A DNA stretch of 64,000 bases from Salipiger marinus (lineage in GTDB: Bacteria; Pseudomonadota; Alphaproteobacteria; Rhodobacterales; Rhodobacteraceae): assembly GCF_900100085.1 (NCBI RefSeq), contig NZ_FNEJ01000001.1:124001-188000 (forward strand), written 5' to 3'. Numbering within the stretch: the stretch's first letter is position 1; each line of letters begins with the position of its first letter. Made by a program: the position numbers and the translations under genes. Below the pieces are notes generated by a model. It worked only from the letters and a program-made list of their open reading frames with translations, ran no database searches and was not told the DNA's origin. Positions 26,401 through 34,609 of the stretch are shown piece by piece.

Positions 26401-28954
26401 TGACGATCCGGCCCGGCACCACGATGAGCTTCTTCGGCGCGGCGCCATCCAGCGTCCGCACCACAGCTTCGTGTGCCAGCACAAGTTTTTCAATCTCTTC
26501 CTTCGCCATGTCCTTGGGCACGGTCAGTTCACCCCGGCGCTTGCCATTGACCTGAATCGGCAGCGTCACGGTATCCTCGACCAGCATCGCCGGATCGGCC
26601 TTGGGCCAGTCCGCATTTGCGATCAGCCCCTCGCCGCCCAGCATCTGCCACAGCTCTTCGGCCAGATGCGGCGTCATCGGCGACATCAGCTGCGCCAGAA
26701 CCCGCGCCGCCTGCCGCTTGGCCCCGGATCCCGCCTGCGATTTCGACAGGGTGTTGGTGAAGCCGTAAAGCTTGGCGATGGCGGCGTTGAAGCCGAAGCT
26801 TTCGACCCCCAGCGTCACGTCATGGATCGCCTTGTGCATCTCGCGCAGCAGCGCCTCGTCCTCGGCGCTGGCGGGCGCGTCGGCGGCGACAACCTCCGCC
26901 GCGATCCGCCAGACCCGCGCCAGATGGCGGTGCGCCGCCTCTGCCCCGGCGGCGGTCCATTCCACGTCGCGTTCCGGCGGGCTGTCGGACAGCACGAACC
27001 AGCGCGCGGTATCGGCGCCATACTGGCCGATGATCGCCACCGGATCGACCACGTTGTTCTTGGATTTCGACATCTTGGCCGAAGGGATGATCTCTACCGC
27101 GCGGCCATCGGCAAGGAAGGCGCCGCCGTCGCGCAGCTCCACCTCTTCGGGATAGTGATAGACCGGGCGCCCGTCCTTTTCGGTCTTGTAGATCGCGTGC
27201 GTCACCATGCCTTGCGTGAAAAGCGCATTGAACGGCTCGCGGCACTGCTCGGGCAGATGGCCGGTGATGTTCATGGCCCGCGCGAAGAACCGCGAATAAA
27301 GCAGGTGCAGGATCGCGTGTTCGATGCCGCCGATATACTGGTCGACATTCATCCAGTAGGCGGCGTCTTCGGCCACGGTGGGCGTGTCGGCATCAGGCGC
27401 GGTGAAGCGGGCGAAATACCACGAGCTGTCCACAAACGTGTCCATCGTGTCGGTCTCGCGCCGCGCGGCTGCGCCGCAGGTGGGGCAGGTGCAGTCGCGC
27501 CATGTCGGGTGGCGGTCCAGCGGGTTGCCCGGGATGGAGAAATCGATGGGCGTGCCGCCTTCGTCATAGGGCAGCAGGACCGGCAGGTTTTCCTTGGCCT
27601 CGGGCACCACGCCGCAGGTGTCGCAATGCACCACCGGAATCGGGCAGCCCCAGTAGCGCTGGCGGCTCAGCCCCCAGTCGCGCAGCCGGTATTTGGTCAC
27701 GCCATGGCCCACGCCATTGGCTTCGCAGAAGGCCACCGCCGCCTCGACCGCCGCATCGCCGGTCTGCTCTTCCTCGCCAGCGACCAGCCGGGTGTAGCGC
27801 ACCTTTTCCGACTTCATCGGCACGAAGGGCGCCGCCTGAATGTCATGCTCTCCCTCCAGCGGGGTGAAGGTGGCGACAATCGGCAGGCCGTATTTGGTGG
27901 CGAATTCGTGGTCGCGCGCGTCATGGGCCGGGCAGCCGAAAATGGCGCCGGTGCCGTAATCCATCAGGATGAAATTCGCCACATAGACCGGCAGTTCCCA
28001 TGCCGTGTCAAAGGGATGGCGCACCCGCAGCCCGGTGTCGAAGCCGCGCTTCTCGGCCTTTTCCAGTTCTTCCTCGGAGGTGCCCATGCGGCGGCAGTCG
28101 GCGTTGAACGCGGCAAGCTCGGCATTCTCCTCCTCCAGCGCCCGGGCCAGCGGATGATCCGGCGAGATGCCGACAAAGCTTGCGCCCAGCAGGGTGTCGG
28201 GCCGGGTGGTGTAGCATTCGATCCGGTCAAAGCCCTCGGGGGCCTCGATGGTGGAAAAGGCGAACTGCAGCCCGCGCGACCGCCCGATCCAGTTGGCCTG
28301 CATCAGCTTCACCTTGGCGGGCCAGTCGTCCAGACTGTCGAGCGCATCCAGAAGCTCGCCGGAGAAATCGGAGATCTTGAAGAACCACTGCGTCAGTTCC
28401 TTGCGCTCCACCAGCGCGCCCGACCGCCAGCCGCGTCCGTTCTCCACCTGCTCGTTGGCAAGCACGGTCATGTCGACCGGATCCCAGTTCACCACCGCGT
28501 TCTTGCGATAGACCAGCCCCGCCTGCAGCATGTCCAGAAACAGCGCCTGCTGCTGGCCGTAATATTCCGGATCGCAGGTGGCGAACATCCGCGACCAGTC
28601 CAGCCCGAAACCCAAGGGCTTCATCTGCTCGACCATCGTGTCGATGTTGGAATAGGTCCAGTCCTTGGGATGGCCGCCGCTGGCCATGGCGGCGTTTTCG
28701 GCGGGCATGCCGAAGGCATCAAACCCCATCGGGTGCAGCACGTTGAAGCCGTTCTGCTTTTTGTACCGCGCGATCACGTCGCCCATGGTGTAATTGCGCA
28801 CATGGCCGATATGGATGCGCCCCGATGGATAGGGGAACATCTCCAGCACGTAATATTTCGGCTTGTCGGCGGAACGGATGGCCTTGAAGGTCAGGGCCTC
28901 GTCCCAGACTTTCTGCCATTTCGGCTCGATCAAGGCGGGGTCATAGCGCTGCAT
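26387..28954 (-). CDS. leuS: Leucine-tRNA ligase
   Basis: Class I synthetase that charges tRNA-Leu. From the ATG at 28954 it has 855 residues, opening [17 protein letters not shown]. The HIGH-type motif is HIGH in [13 protein letters not shown], the KMSKS motif is present as [12 protein letters not shown], and between them sits the editing (CP1) domain with the conserved [11 protein letters not shown] and [14 protein letters not shown]. The zinc-like CDTCG and CPTCG pairs occur in the ZN-1 region. An in-frame extension of 54 codons upstream is outside the family N terminus and was left out. It heads leuS-lptE-holA. Confidence 0.97.
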   Translation of the reverse strand: MQRYDPALIEPKWQKVWDEALTFKAIRSADKPKYYVLEMFPYPSGRIHIGHVRNYTMGDVIARYKKQNGFNVLHPMGFDAFGMPAENAAMASGGHPKDWTYSNIDTMVEQMKPLGFGLDWSRMFATCDPEYYGQQQALFLDMLQAGLVYRKNAVVNWDPVDMTVLANEQVENGRGWRSGALVERKELTQWFFKISDFSGELLDALDSLDDWPAKVKLMQANWIGRSRGLQFAFSTIEAPEGFDRIECYTTRPDTLLGASFVGISPDHPLARALEEENAELAAFNADCRRMGTSEEELEKAEKRGFDTGLRVRHPFDTAWELPVYVANFILMDYGTGAIFGCPAHDARDHEFATKYGLPIVATFTPLEGEHDIQAAPFVPMKSEKVRYTRLVAGEEEQTGDAAVEAAVAFCEANGVGHGVTKYRLRDWGLSRQRYWGCPIPVVHCDTCGVVPEAKENLPVLLPYDEGGTPIDFSIPGNPLDRHPTWRDCTCPTCGAAARRETDTMDTFVDSSWYFARFTAPDADTPTVAEDAAYWMNVDQYIGGIEHAILHLLYSRFFARAMNITGHLPEQCREPFNALFTQGMVTHAIYKTEKDGRPVYHYPEEVELRDGGAFLADGRAVEIIPSAKMSKSKNNVVDPVAIIGQYGADTARWFVLSDSPPERDVEWTAAGAEAAHRHLARVWRIAAEVVAADAPASAEDEALLREMHKAIHDVTLGVESFGFNAAIAKLYGFTNTLSKSQAGSGAKRQAARVLAQLMSPMTPHLAEELWQMLGGEGLIANADWPKADPAMLVEDTVTLPIQVNGKRRGELTVPKDMAKEEIEKLVLAHEAVVRTLDGAAPKKLIVVPGRIVNVVA

Positions 28955-29141
28955 CTTGCGGTCCCTCGGAACGGATGGGTCTGGGCGGGTGATAGGGCCA
29001 AGCCCGGTCAGCGTCCAGTGCAAGGCGACATTTCGGCCACCGGAGGGGGGAAATGCGGGCAAGGTGCGGTTTTGGGCCATTGGCGTAAAGGCCGGGCGCG
29101 TGGCAAGCTGGGCCACCCGTCAGGCAATGAAACTGGGCGCC

Positions 29142-30401
29142 ATGAAACTGCTTTTGATCCATCAGAATTTCCCCGGACAGTATAAACACCTCGCCCCCGA
29201 ACTGGCCCGGCTGGGGCACGAGGTGGTGGCGCTGACCCCCAAGGTGAAAAAGCCCGCGCTGTGGAACGGGGTCAAACTTCTGCCCTATGCGATCAGCGGC
29301 GGCAGCACGCGCGGCATCCACCCCTTTCTCACCGATTTCGAAACGAAGATCCTGCGCGGCACCAGCTGCTATCAGGCGGCGCTGGCGCTGCGGCAGCAGG
29401 GTTTCCAGCCGGACGTGATTCTGGCGCATCACGGCTGGGGCGAAAGCCTGTTCCTGAAGGATGTGTGGCCCAAGGCGCGGCTGGGGCTTTATTGCGAGCT
29501 TTACCACCTGACCAGCGCCGATTTCATCGCCTTCGATCCGGAATTCTCGCAGATCGATTCCGTGACCGAACCGCTGCGCATCCGCATGAAGAACCTCAAC
29601 AACCGCCTGCACGAGGAAGTCATGGATGCGGGCATCAGCCCCACCCGGTTTCAGGCGGGCACCTTCCCGGAACACTGGCGCGACCGCATCACCGTCGCCC
29701 ATGACGGCATCGACACCGATCTGGTGAAGCCCGATCCGCAGGCCAAGCTGGAGGTGACGCAGGGCCGCATCCTGACCCGCGACGACGAGGTCATCACCTT
29801 CATCAACCGCAATCTGGAACCCTATCGCGGCTATCACGTCTTCATGCGCGCGCTGCCCGAGATCCTGCGCCGCCGCCCCCACGCCCATGTCACGCTGATC
29901 GGCGGCGACGAGGTCAGCTATGGATCACGCCCGCCCGAAGGCCAGACGTGGAAGCAGATCTTCATCGACGAGGTAAAGGACCAGATCACCCCCGAAGACT
30001 GGGCCCGCGTGCATTTTCTGGGCCGCGTGCCCTATGACCGCTTCCTGTCGATGATGCAGGTCAGCCGGGTGCATGTCTACCTGACCTACCCCTTCGTGCT
30101 CAGCTGGTCGCTGCTTGAGGCGATGAGCGCGGGCTGCGCGATCCTTGCCAGCGACACCGCCCCGGTGCGCGAGGCGCTGACCGAGGATGACACCGGTTGG
30201 ATGGTGGATTTTTTCGACCGCGCGGCGCTGGTGGACCGGCTCTGCGCGCTGCTGGATGATCCCGCCACGCGGGCGCGGCTTGGCGCCAAGGCCCGCAGCT
30301 TTGCGCAGGACACCTATGATCTGCGGCGCATCTGCCTGCCGCAGCATCTGGCCTGGGTCGAGGGTCTGGCCGCCCGGACCCCGCGGGCCCCGCGCGACTG
30401 A
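29142..30401 (+). CDS. Glycosyltransferase, GT4 family
   Basis: A 419-residue glycosyltransferase of the GT-B fold. The N-terminal domain starts MKLLLIHQNFPGQYKHLAPE, the GT4 type 3 opening, and contains HHGWGESLFLKDVWP. The C-terminal nucleotide-sugar domain has FINRNLEPYRGYHVFMRAL, the LIGGDE strand and the E-x7-E region LSWSLLEAMSAGCAILASDTAPVRE. The ATG at 29142 gives the family N terminus; another ATG at 29127 would add five residues. The acceptor is unknown; surface polysaccharide or glycolipid synthesis is likely. It is divergent from leuS and convergent with the DUF3576 lipoprotein. Confidence 0.87.
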   Translation: MKLLLIHQNFPGQYKHLAPELARLGHEVVALTPKVKKPALWNGVKLLPYAISGGSTRGIHPFLTDFETKILRGTSCYQAALALRQQGFQPDVILAHHGWGESLFLKDVWPKARLGLYCELYHLTSADFIAFDPEFSQIDSVTEPLRIRMKNLNNRLHEEVMDAGISPTRFQAGTFPEHWRDRITVAHDGIDTDLVKPDPQAKLEVTQGRILTRDDEVITFINRNLEPYRGYHVFMRALPEILRRRPHAHVTLIGGDEVSYGSRPPEGQTWKQIFIDEVKDQITPEDWARVHFLGRVPYDRFLSMMQVSRVHVYLTYPFVLSWSLLEAMSAGCAILASDTAPVREALTEDDTGWMVDFFDRAALVDRLCALLDDPATRARLGAKARSFAQDTYDLRRICLPQHLAWVEGLAARTPRAPRD

Positions 30402-30421
30402 CGCGCGGGATCAAAGCCTGT

Positions 30422-30931
30422 TCAGATGCGGCTGTCCTGCGCGCGCAGCTGCCGCGCGCGGGTCAGGATGGCATCCTCCACCGCCAGCACGGTGGCCGCA
30501 TCCGCCGGACCCGAGGAGGTCATCAGCGCCACGTTCAGCGACCGCGCGTCCAGCGCCGGATCCGACACGAGGATGGTGGCGCGATAGGCGCGCCCGCCGC
30601 CCGGCGGCGTGCCAAAGCCGGTGGTGATGACGCCGGTGAACGGATCGACCGATTCCACCGGCAGGAAATCCAGCACTTCCAGCGAGGCATTCCAGATGTA
30701 TTTGTTCACTGCGCCGATCTGGCCCGCATCGGGCCGCGCGCGGAAAATATCCCAGATGGTCGAGGTGGGACGCCCCTCCCGACCATAAAGCTCCTGATCG
30801 ATGATCTCGTCGGCGGAAGGGGTCTGCACCGGCCGCGCATTCTCGCGCCCGCCGCCAAACATCCCGCAGCCGGACATCGCCAGCATCCCGGTGGCGAGCA
30901 CAAGACCCTTCGCAATCCGTGTCTTACCCAT
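30422..30931 (-). CDS. DUF3576 lipoprotein
   Basis: A 169-residue lipoprotein of the DUF3576 family, widespread in alphaproteobacteria. Its signal ends in the lipobox MSGC with the lipidated Cys at residue 22. The mature part has the conserved IGAVNKYIWNASLEVLDFLPV and DPFTGVITTGFGTPPGG blocks. It is thought to be an envelope protein, with no known role. The ATG at 30931 is chosen over an in-frame TTG at 30940 because the AGGAG spacing suits it better. It is convergent with the glycosyltransferase and divergent from the porin. Confidence 0.88.
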   Translation of the reverse strand: MGKTRIAKGLVLATGMLAMSGCGMFGGGRENARPVQTPSADEIIDQELYGREGRPTSTIWDIFRARPDAGQIGAVNKYIWNASLEVLDFLPVESVDPFTGVITTGFGTPPGGGRAYRATILVSDPALDARSLNVALMTSSGPADAATVLAVEDAILTRARQLRAQDSRI

Positions 30932-31111
30932 GTGTTCCAAGCTCCTGCCCGTCCGCTCCTTCGCTCCTGCATACCTGCGGGCAGGCCGCGCGACAAGCCG
31001 TCATCGCCCCGGCCTGCGGAGCCCCGCGCGCCATCCGTCCCACCCCGTCCCATGGTTTGTGGCAATTGCGCATCACTGAACCGCTTGTTGGACTAACGGG
31101 GCACCTGCGGG

Positions 31112-31141
31112 TTGCCAGAACCGGGCGGCAAAGCGCATAGA
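31112..31141 (+). promoter_or_regulatory. Possible porin promoter
   Basis: TTGCCA (31112-31117) and CATAGA (31136-31141) with an 18-bp spacer, about 60 bases before the porin ATG. The match is moderate. The rest of the 270-bp gap shows nothing else convincing. Confidence 0.35.
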
Positions 31142-31201
31142 AACTGCATCAAGGCCGGGCTATCCGGATTGGTACGTGCCTTAGAACACATGAGGGAAAC
31201 A

Positions 31202-32233
31202 ATGAAAAAGATTCTGTTTGCTACCACCGCGCTGGTTGCAACCGCAGGCTTCGCCGCAGCAGAAGTCGCCATCACCGGTGAAGCGGAAATGGGTATCTTC
31301 AACCCGAACACCGAAGCACAGGAAACCCAGTTCTTCACCGACCTCGACGTGCGTTTCACCATGACCGGTGAAGCCGACAACGGCCTGACCTTCGGTGCGA
31401 CCATCGACCTGGACGAAGCTGCCGACCGCTCCAACCCCGGCAAGTTCGAAAGCCCGAACACCCAGGGCGGCGAAAACATGTTCGTGGCCTTCGGCGGCGC
31501 ACGCCTGACCATGGGCGACACCGACGGTGCCGTTGACTTCGCAGTGCCGGAAATGGGCCTTGCAGGTGGTTCGCTGAACGACGACGAAACCGCACACGCC
31601 GGCTTCAACGACGCTGACGGTTTCCTTGACGGCACGATCTTCGGCGTTGCCGATGACTCCGGTCTGGCCTTCGACGGCGCAGGCGACGGTCAGGTTGCCC
31701 GTTTCGACTACTCCTACGACGCCTTCACCTTCTCGGTCTCGGCTGAACAGCTGGCAAACGGTGATGACGTCGAAGTGACCGTCGGCACCGAAACCTTCGA
31801 TCTCGGCTCGACTGTTTGGGGCGTGGGCGTCAGCTACTCCGGCGACCTGTCGGGCGTCGCTCTGACCGCCGGTCTGGGCTACCAGACCATCGAAGACATC
31901 GGCGACATCACCAGCGTTGGTGTGACCGGCGAACTGACCAACGGTCTGTCCCTCGGCGCGACCTACACCCAGTTCGCTTCCGACATCGACGGCTTCGATG
32001 ACATCGAGCACGTCGGCGTGGGCGTCGGCTACTCCATGGACGCTGTCGCAGTTGGCGTGAACTGGGGTCAGTTCGATCAGGACGGCGACACCATCGAAGG
32101 CTGGGGCCTGGCAGGCACCTATGACCTCGGTGGCGGTCTGTCCGCTCGTCTGGGCTACGGCAAGAACGACTTCAGCGATGTGGGCGGCGACGACTACAAC
32201 ACCTGGTCGCTCGGTCTGCGCATGAACTTCTGA
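31202..32233 (+). CDS. Outer-membrane porin, Rhodobacter type
   Basis: A 343-residue general-diffusion porin. The signal peptide MKKILFATTALVATAGFAAA is followed by a mature chain that starts EVAITGEAEMGIF and consists of alternating amphipathic strands rich in Gly, Asp and Thr, ending in a C-terminal Phe (GLRMNF) needed for BAM recognition. The acidic eyelet-like segments fit a cation-preferring pore. Codon use differs from the neighbours: GAA, GGT and GTT are frequent, as expected of a very highly expressed gene. A perfect 11-bp terminator follows. The start has GAGGGAAAC upstream. Confidence 0.95.
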   Translation: MKKILFATTALVATAGFAAAEVAITGEAEMGIFNPNTEAQETQFFTDLDVRFTMTGEADNGLTFGATIDLDEAADRSNPGKFESPNTQGGENMFVAFGGARLTMGDTDGAVDFAVPEMGLAGGSLNDDETAHAGFNDADGFLDGTIFGVADDSGLAFDGAGDGQVARFDYSYDAFTFSVSAEQLANGDDVEVTVGTETFDLGSTVWGVGVSYSGDLSGVALTAGLGYQTIEDIGDITSVGVTGELTNGLSLGATYTQFASDIDGFDDIEHVGVGVGYSMDAVAVGVNWGQFDQDGDTIEGWGLAGTYDLGGGLSARLGYGKNDFSDVGGDDYNTWSLGLRMNF

Positions 32234-32255
32234 TCTCTCCCGAGATCGGTTATGG

Positions 32256-32284
32256 AAAGAGCGGGCCTGTGCCCGCTCTTTTCT
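32256..32284 (+). terminator. Rho-independent terminator of the porin gene
   Basis: AAAGAGCGGGC (32256-32266) pairs perfectly with GCCCGCTCTTT (32271-32281) around a CTGT loop, followed by a T-rich stretch. It lies 23 bases after the stop codon and 17 bases before the sulfotransferase start. Confidence 0.9.
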
Positions 32285-32300
32285 TTTGTCCGAGGACGCG

Positions 32301-33761
32301 ATGCTGCCGCTTTCCGCCGCCCGCAAATCCAGCCTGCTTCACGCCGTGCAACAGCATCTTGCGCGCGGCGATCTGGCACAGGCCCGCGCCACGCTGGACC
32401 AGCTGATCCGCGCCGAGCCGCAGCGCGCCGATCTGGCCTTTCAGATGTCGCGGATCTGTTTCGAACTGGGCGACCGCGCCGCCACGCTGGACCATCTGCG
32501 CCGCGCGCTGCAGCTGTCCCCCGACGATGTCCGCCTGCAGCAAAGCGCCGCCGAACGGTTCCGCCATCTGGGCTGCGCCGAAGAGGCGCTGGCGCTGTAT
32601 GACCGCCGGATCGCCGCCGATCCCCGCGCGATCAAGCCGCAGGCCGACAAGGCGCATTACCTGCAGCTGCTGGGCCGCTTCGCCGAGGCCGAAACGATCT
32701 TCCGCGCGCTGATCCGCCGCCACCCCGCCGAGGCCGAGCTCTACCGCATCTTCCTTGCCACGCAGAAGCTGCCTGCCGGGGATCCGCTGATCCGCGCCAT
32801 GGAACAGCTCTGGGCGCGCCGCGACCTGCCCGAGGGCAAGCGGCTGCATCTGGGCTATGCGCTGGCCAAGGCGATGGAGGATACCGGCCAGTTTGACCGG
32901 GTCTTCCCCTATCTGCACCGTGCCAATGCCCTGCAGGCCCGCGCGGCGCCCTTTGACGAAGCCGCGCAGGACCGCGAATTTGCCGCCGTGCTGGCCGCGC
33001 AGCAGAAGCTTGCCCCCCTGCCCGACAGCGCCGGGGCACCGCTGCGCCCCATCCTCGTCACCGGTATGCCGCGCTCTGGCACCACGCTGGTGGAACGCAT
33101 CCTCGCCGCCCATAGCGGGGTCAGCGCCGGGGGGGAACTGGGCCACGCGCTGAAGCTGGCCTATCACCTTTACGGCGCGGGCGAGGCGATGCGCCCCATC
33201 GCCCCCGGCCAGACCGGCAGCTTCGCGCAGCGCTACCTGACGCTGGCCGCGCGGGACACCGACCGCAGCACCGGCGCCTTCACCGACAAATCGATTCTCT
33301 GCCATCTGATCTTTGGCCTGATGGCGCAGAGCCTGCCCGGCGCGCGGATCGTCGTGGTGCTGCGCGACCCACGCGATGTCGCGGTGTCGATCTACAAGAA
33401 CCACTTCACCACCGGCACCCACCGCTACGCCACCGATCTTGCGATGATCGCCGGGGCCATCAAACGCTTCCGCCGCAGCCTGCGCCACTGGCAGGACCGG
33501 ATGCCCGACCGGCTGCATCTGCTGCGCTACGAGGATCTGGTGCGCGATCCCGAACCGCAGTCCCGCGCGCTGGTCGCCGCCGCCGGGCTGGACTGGGAAG
33601 ACGCCTGCCTCTCGTCGCACAGGACGACAGGTGCTGTGCGCACGCTCAGCGTGGCGCAGGCCCGCGCGCCCATCCACGCGGGCGCGGCCCAGGGCTGGAC
33701 AAAATACGCAAGCGAACTTGCGCCCTTCTTCGACGCATGGGGAGACGAGACATGGGACTGA
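32301..33761 (+). CDS. TPR-sulfotransferase fusion protein
   Basis: A 486-residue cytosolic protein. Residues about 10-190 are tetratricopeptide repeats, seen as A-x-A-L-x-L-Y-type helical pairs (LGDRAATLDHLRRALQLSPDD, LGCAEEALALYDRRIAADPRA). From about 250 the sulfotransferase domain follows, with the PAPS 5'-phosphosulfate loop GMPRSGTTLVERIL (255-268) and the 3'-phosphate site VLRDPRDVAVSIYKN. It would transfer sulfate from PAPS to a hydroxyl or amine, with the TPR part holding a protein or glycan partner. It starts at ATG 32301, with GAGG upstream, shortly behind the porin terminator. Its end overlaps the YggS start by ten bases. The substrate is unknown. Confidence 0.87.
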   Translation: MLPLSAARKSSLLHAVQQHLARGDLAQARATLDQLIRAEPQRADLAFQMSRICFELGDRAATLDHLRRALQLSPDDVRLQQSAAERFRHLGCAEEALALYDRRIAADPRAIKPQADKAHYLQLLGRFAEAETIFRALIRRHPAEAELYRIFLATQKLPAGDPLIRAMEQLWARRDLPEGKRLHLGYALAKAMEDTGQFDRVFPYLHRANALQARAAPFDEAAQDREFAAVLAAQQKLAPLPDSAGAPLRPILVTGMPRSGTTLVERILAAHSGVSAGGELGHALKLAYHLYGAGEAMRPIAPGQTGSFAQRYLTLAARDTDRSTGAFTDKSILCHLIFGLMAQSLPGARIVVVLRDPRDVAVSIYKNHFTTGTHRYATDLAMIAGAIKRFRRSLRHWQDRMPDRLHLLRYEDLVRDPEPQSRALVAAAGLDWEDACLSSHRTTGAVRTLSVAQARAPIHAGAAQGWTKYASELAPFFDAWGDETWD

Positions 33762-34405
33762 CCGACATCACCGCCCGCGTGGCCAAGGCCGAGGCCGCGG
33801 CAGGCCGCGCCCCCGGATCGGTGCAGCTGATCGCCGTCAGCAAGGTGCAGCCCGACGCGCGGGTCGAGGCCGTGCTGGATCAGGGGCACCGGCTTTTCGG
33901 GGAAAACAAGGTGCAGGAGGCGGCAGGCAAATGGCCGGACTTCCAGCAGCGCTTCCCCGGCGCGCAGGTGCATCTGATCGGCCCGCTGCAGACCAACAAG
34001 GCGCGACAGGCCATGACCCTGTTCTCCGCCATCCAGACGCTGGACCGCCCGAAACTCGCCAGCACCCTCGCGCGGCTGGCGCAGGAGCTGGGCCACTGCC
34101 CGCAGATTTTTGTGCAGGTCAATACCGGGGAGGAGCCGCAGAAAGCAGGCATCCTACCCGCCGAGACCGATGCCTTCATCGCCGAGGCCCGCGCGCTCGA
34201 CCTGCCGGTGACGGGGCTCATGTGCATTCCGCCCGTGGACGAGGCGCCGGGTCCGCATTTCGCCCATCTCGCCCGCCTTGCAGAGCGCAACGGGCTTGCA
34301 GATCTGTCCATGGGCATGAGCGCGGATTTTGAAGAGGCCATCACCCATGGCGCCACCCATATCCGCGTCGGCTCCGCCATTTTTGGCGAACGCGACTACG
34401 GCTGA
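33752..34405 (+). CDS. YggS/PLPBP-type PLP homeostasis protein
   Basis: A 217-residue alanine-racemase-like TIM-barrel protein that binds PLP but has no known enzyme activity; it buffers the cofactor and prevents pyridoxine toxicity. The PLP-lysine is K31 in LIAVSKVQPD. Other family blocks are FGENKVQEAAGKW, HLIGPLQTNKAR, FVQVNTGEEPQKAGI and LSMGMSADFEEAI...GATHIRVGSAIFG. It starts inside the 3' end of the sulfotransferase gene with GGGGAGACGAGAC ahead, so translation is coupled. It is followed by a structured repeat and then the MocR-type regulator. Confidence 0.95.
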   Translation: MGLTDITARVAKAEAAAGRAPGSVQLIAVSKVQPDARVEAVLDQGHRLFGENKVQEAAGKWPDFQQRFPGAQVHLIGPLQTNKARQAMTLFSAIQTLDRPKLASTLARLAQELGHCPQIFVQVNTGEEPQKAGILPAETDAFIAEARALDLPVTGLMCIPPVDEAPGPHFAHLARLAERNGLADLSMGMSADFEEAITHGATHIRVGSAIFGERDYG

Positions 34406-34435
34406 GCCCCTGCCCTGACGCGCGCCTGCGTCACG

Positions 34436-34477
34436 GTCCGGCCTGCCTCCGGCGGGAGTTTAAGGGGCAAGATGAAG
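34436..34477 (+). repeat. Structured 3'-end element, copy 4a
   Basis: GGCCTGCCTCCGGCGGGA precedes the tail GAGTTTAAGGGGCAAGATG (34456-34474). It begins 30 bases after the YggS stop in sense direction. Its tail pairs with that of copy 4b. Confidence 0.7.
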
Positions 34478-34490
34478 ACGGGGCCTGCTT

Positions 34491-34554
34491 TTCATCTTGC
34501 CCCTAAACTCCGGGGGTGAATTGGCCGCAGGCCAAGAGGGGGCAGCGCCCCCTC
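34491..34554 (-). repeat. Structured element, copy 4b (inverted)
   Basis: On the minus strand the order is hairpin GAGGGGGC-GCT-GCCCCCTC (34536-34554), hairpin TTGGCC-TGC-GGCCAA (34521-34535), then CACCCCCG and the tail GAGTTTAGGGGCAAGATGAA (34491-34510). It faces copy 4a, forming a 21-bp inverted repeat with a 14-base spacer. No gene ends here on the minus strand. Confidence 0.75.
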
Positions 34555-34609
34555 CACCGTGCCACCGGGACGGATTGCGGGCACAGGGCGCGCCGCCTAA
34601 TCTTCTCCC

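Noticed and set aside
26336-29185. A 949-codon open frame on the plus strand opposite leuS
   Set aside because: Same artefact: antisense to leuS, with low-complexity His, Gln and Arg composition and no motif.
31202-32233. Porin gene as recent horizontal transfer because of its codon use
   Set aside because: The bias toward GAA, GGT and GTT fits very high expression, and the protein is of the usual Rhodobacter porin type with a matching signal peptide.
34436-34554. Inverted repeat considered as ends of an insertion sequence or MITE
   Set aside because: The spacer is only 14 bases, there is no transposase gene, and I see no flanking target-site duplication. The same tail recurs elsewhere as a single copy.
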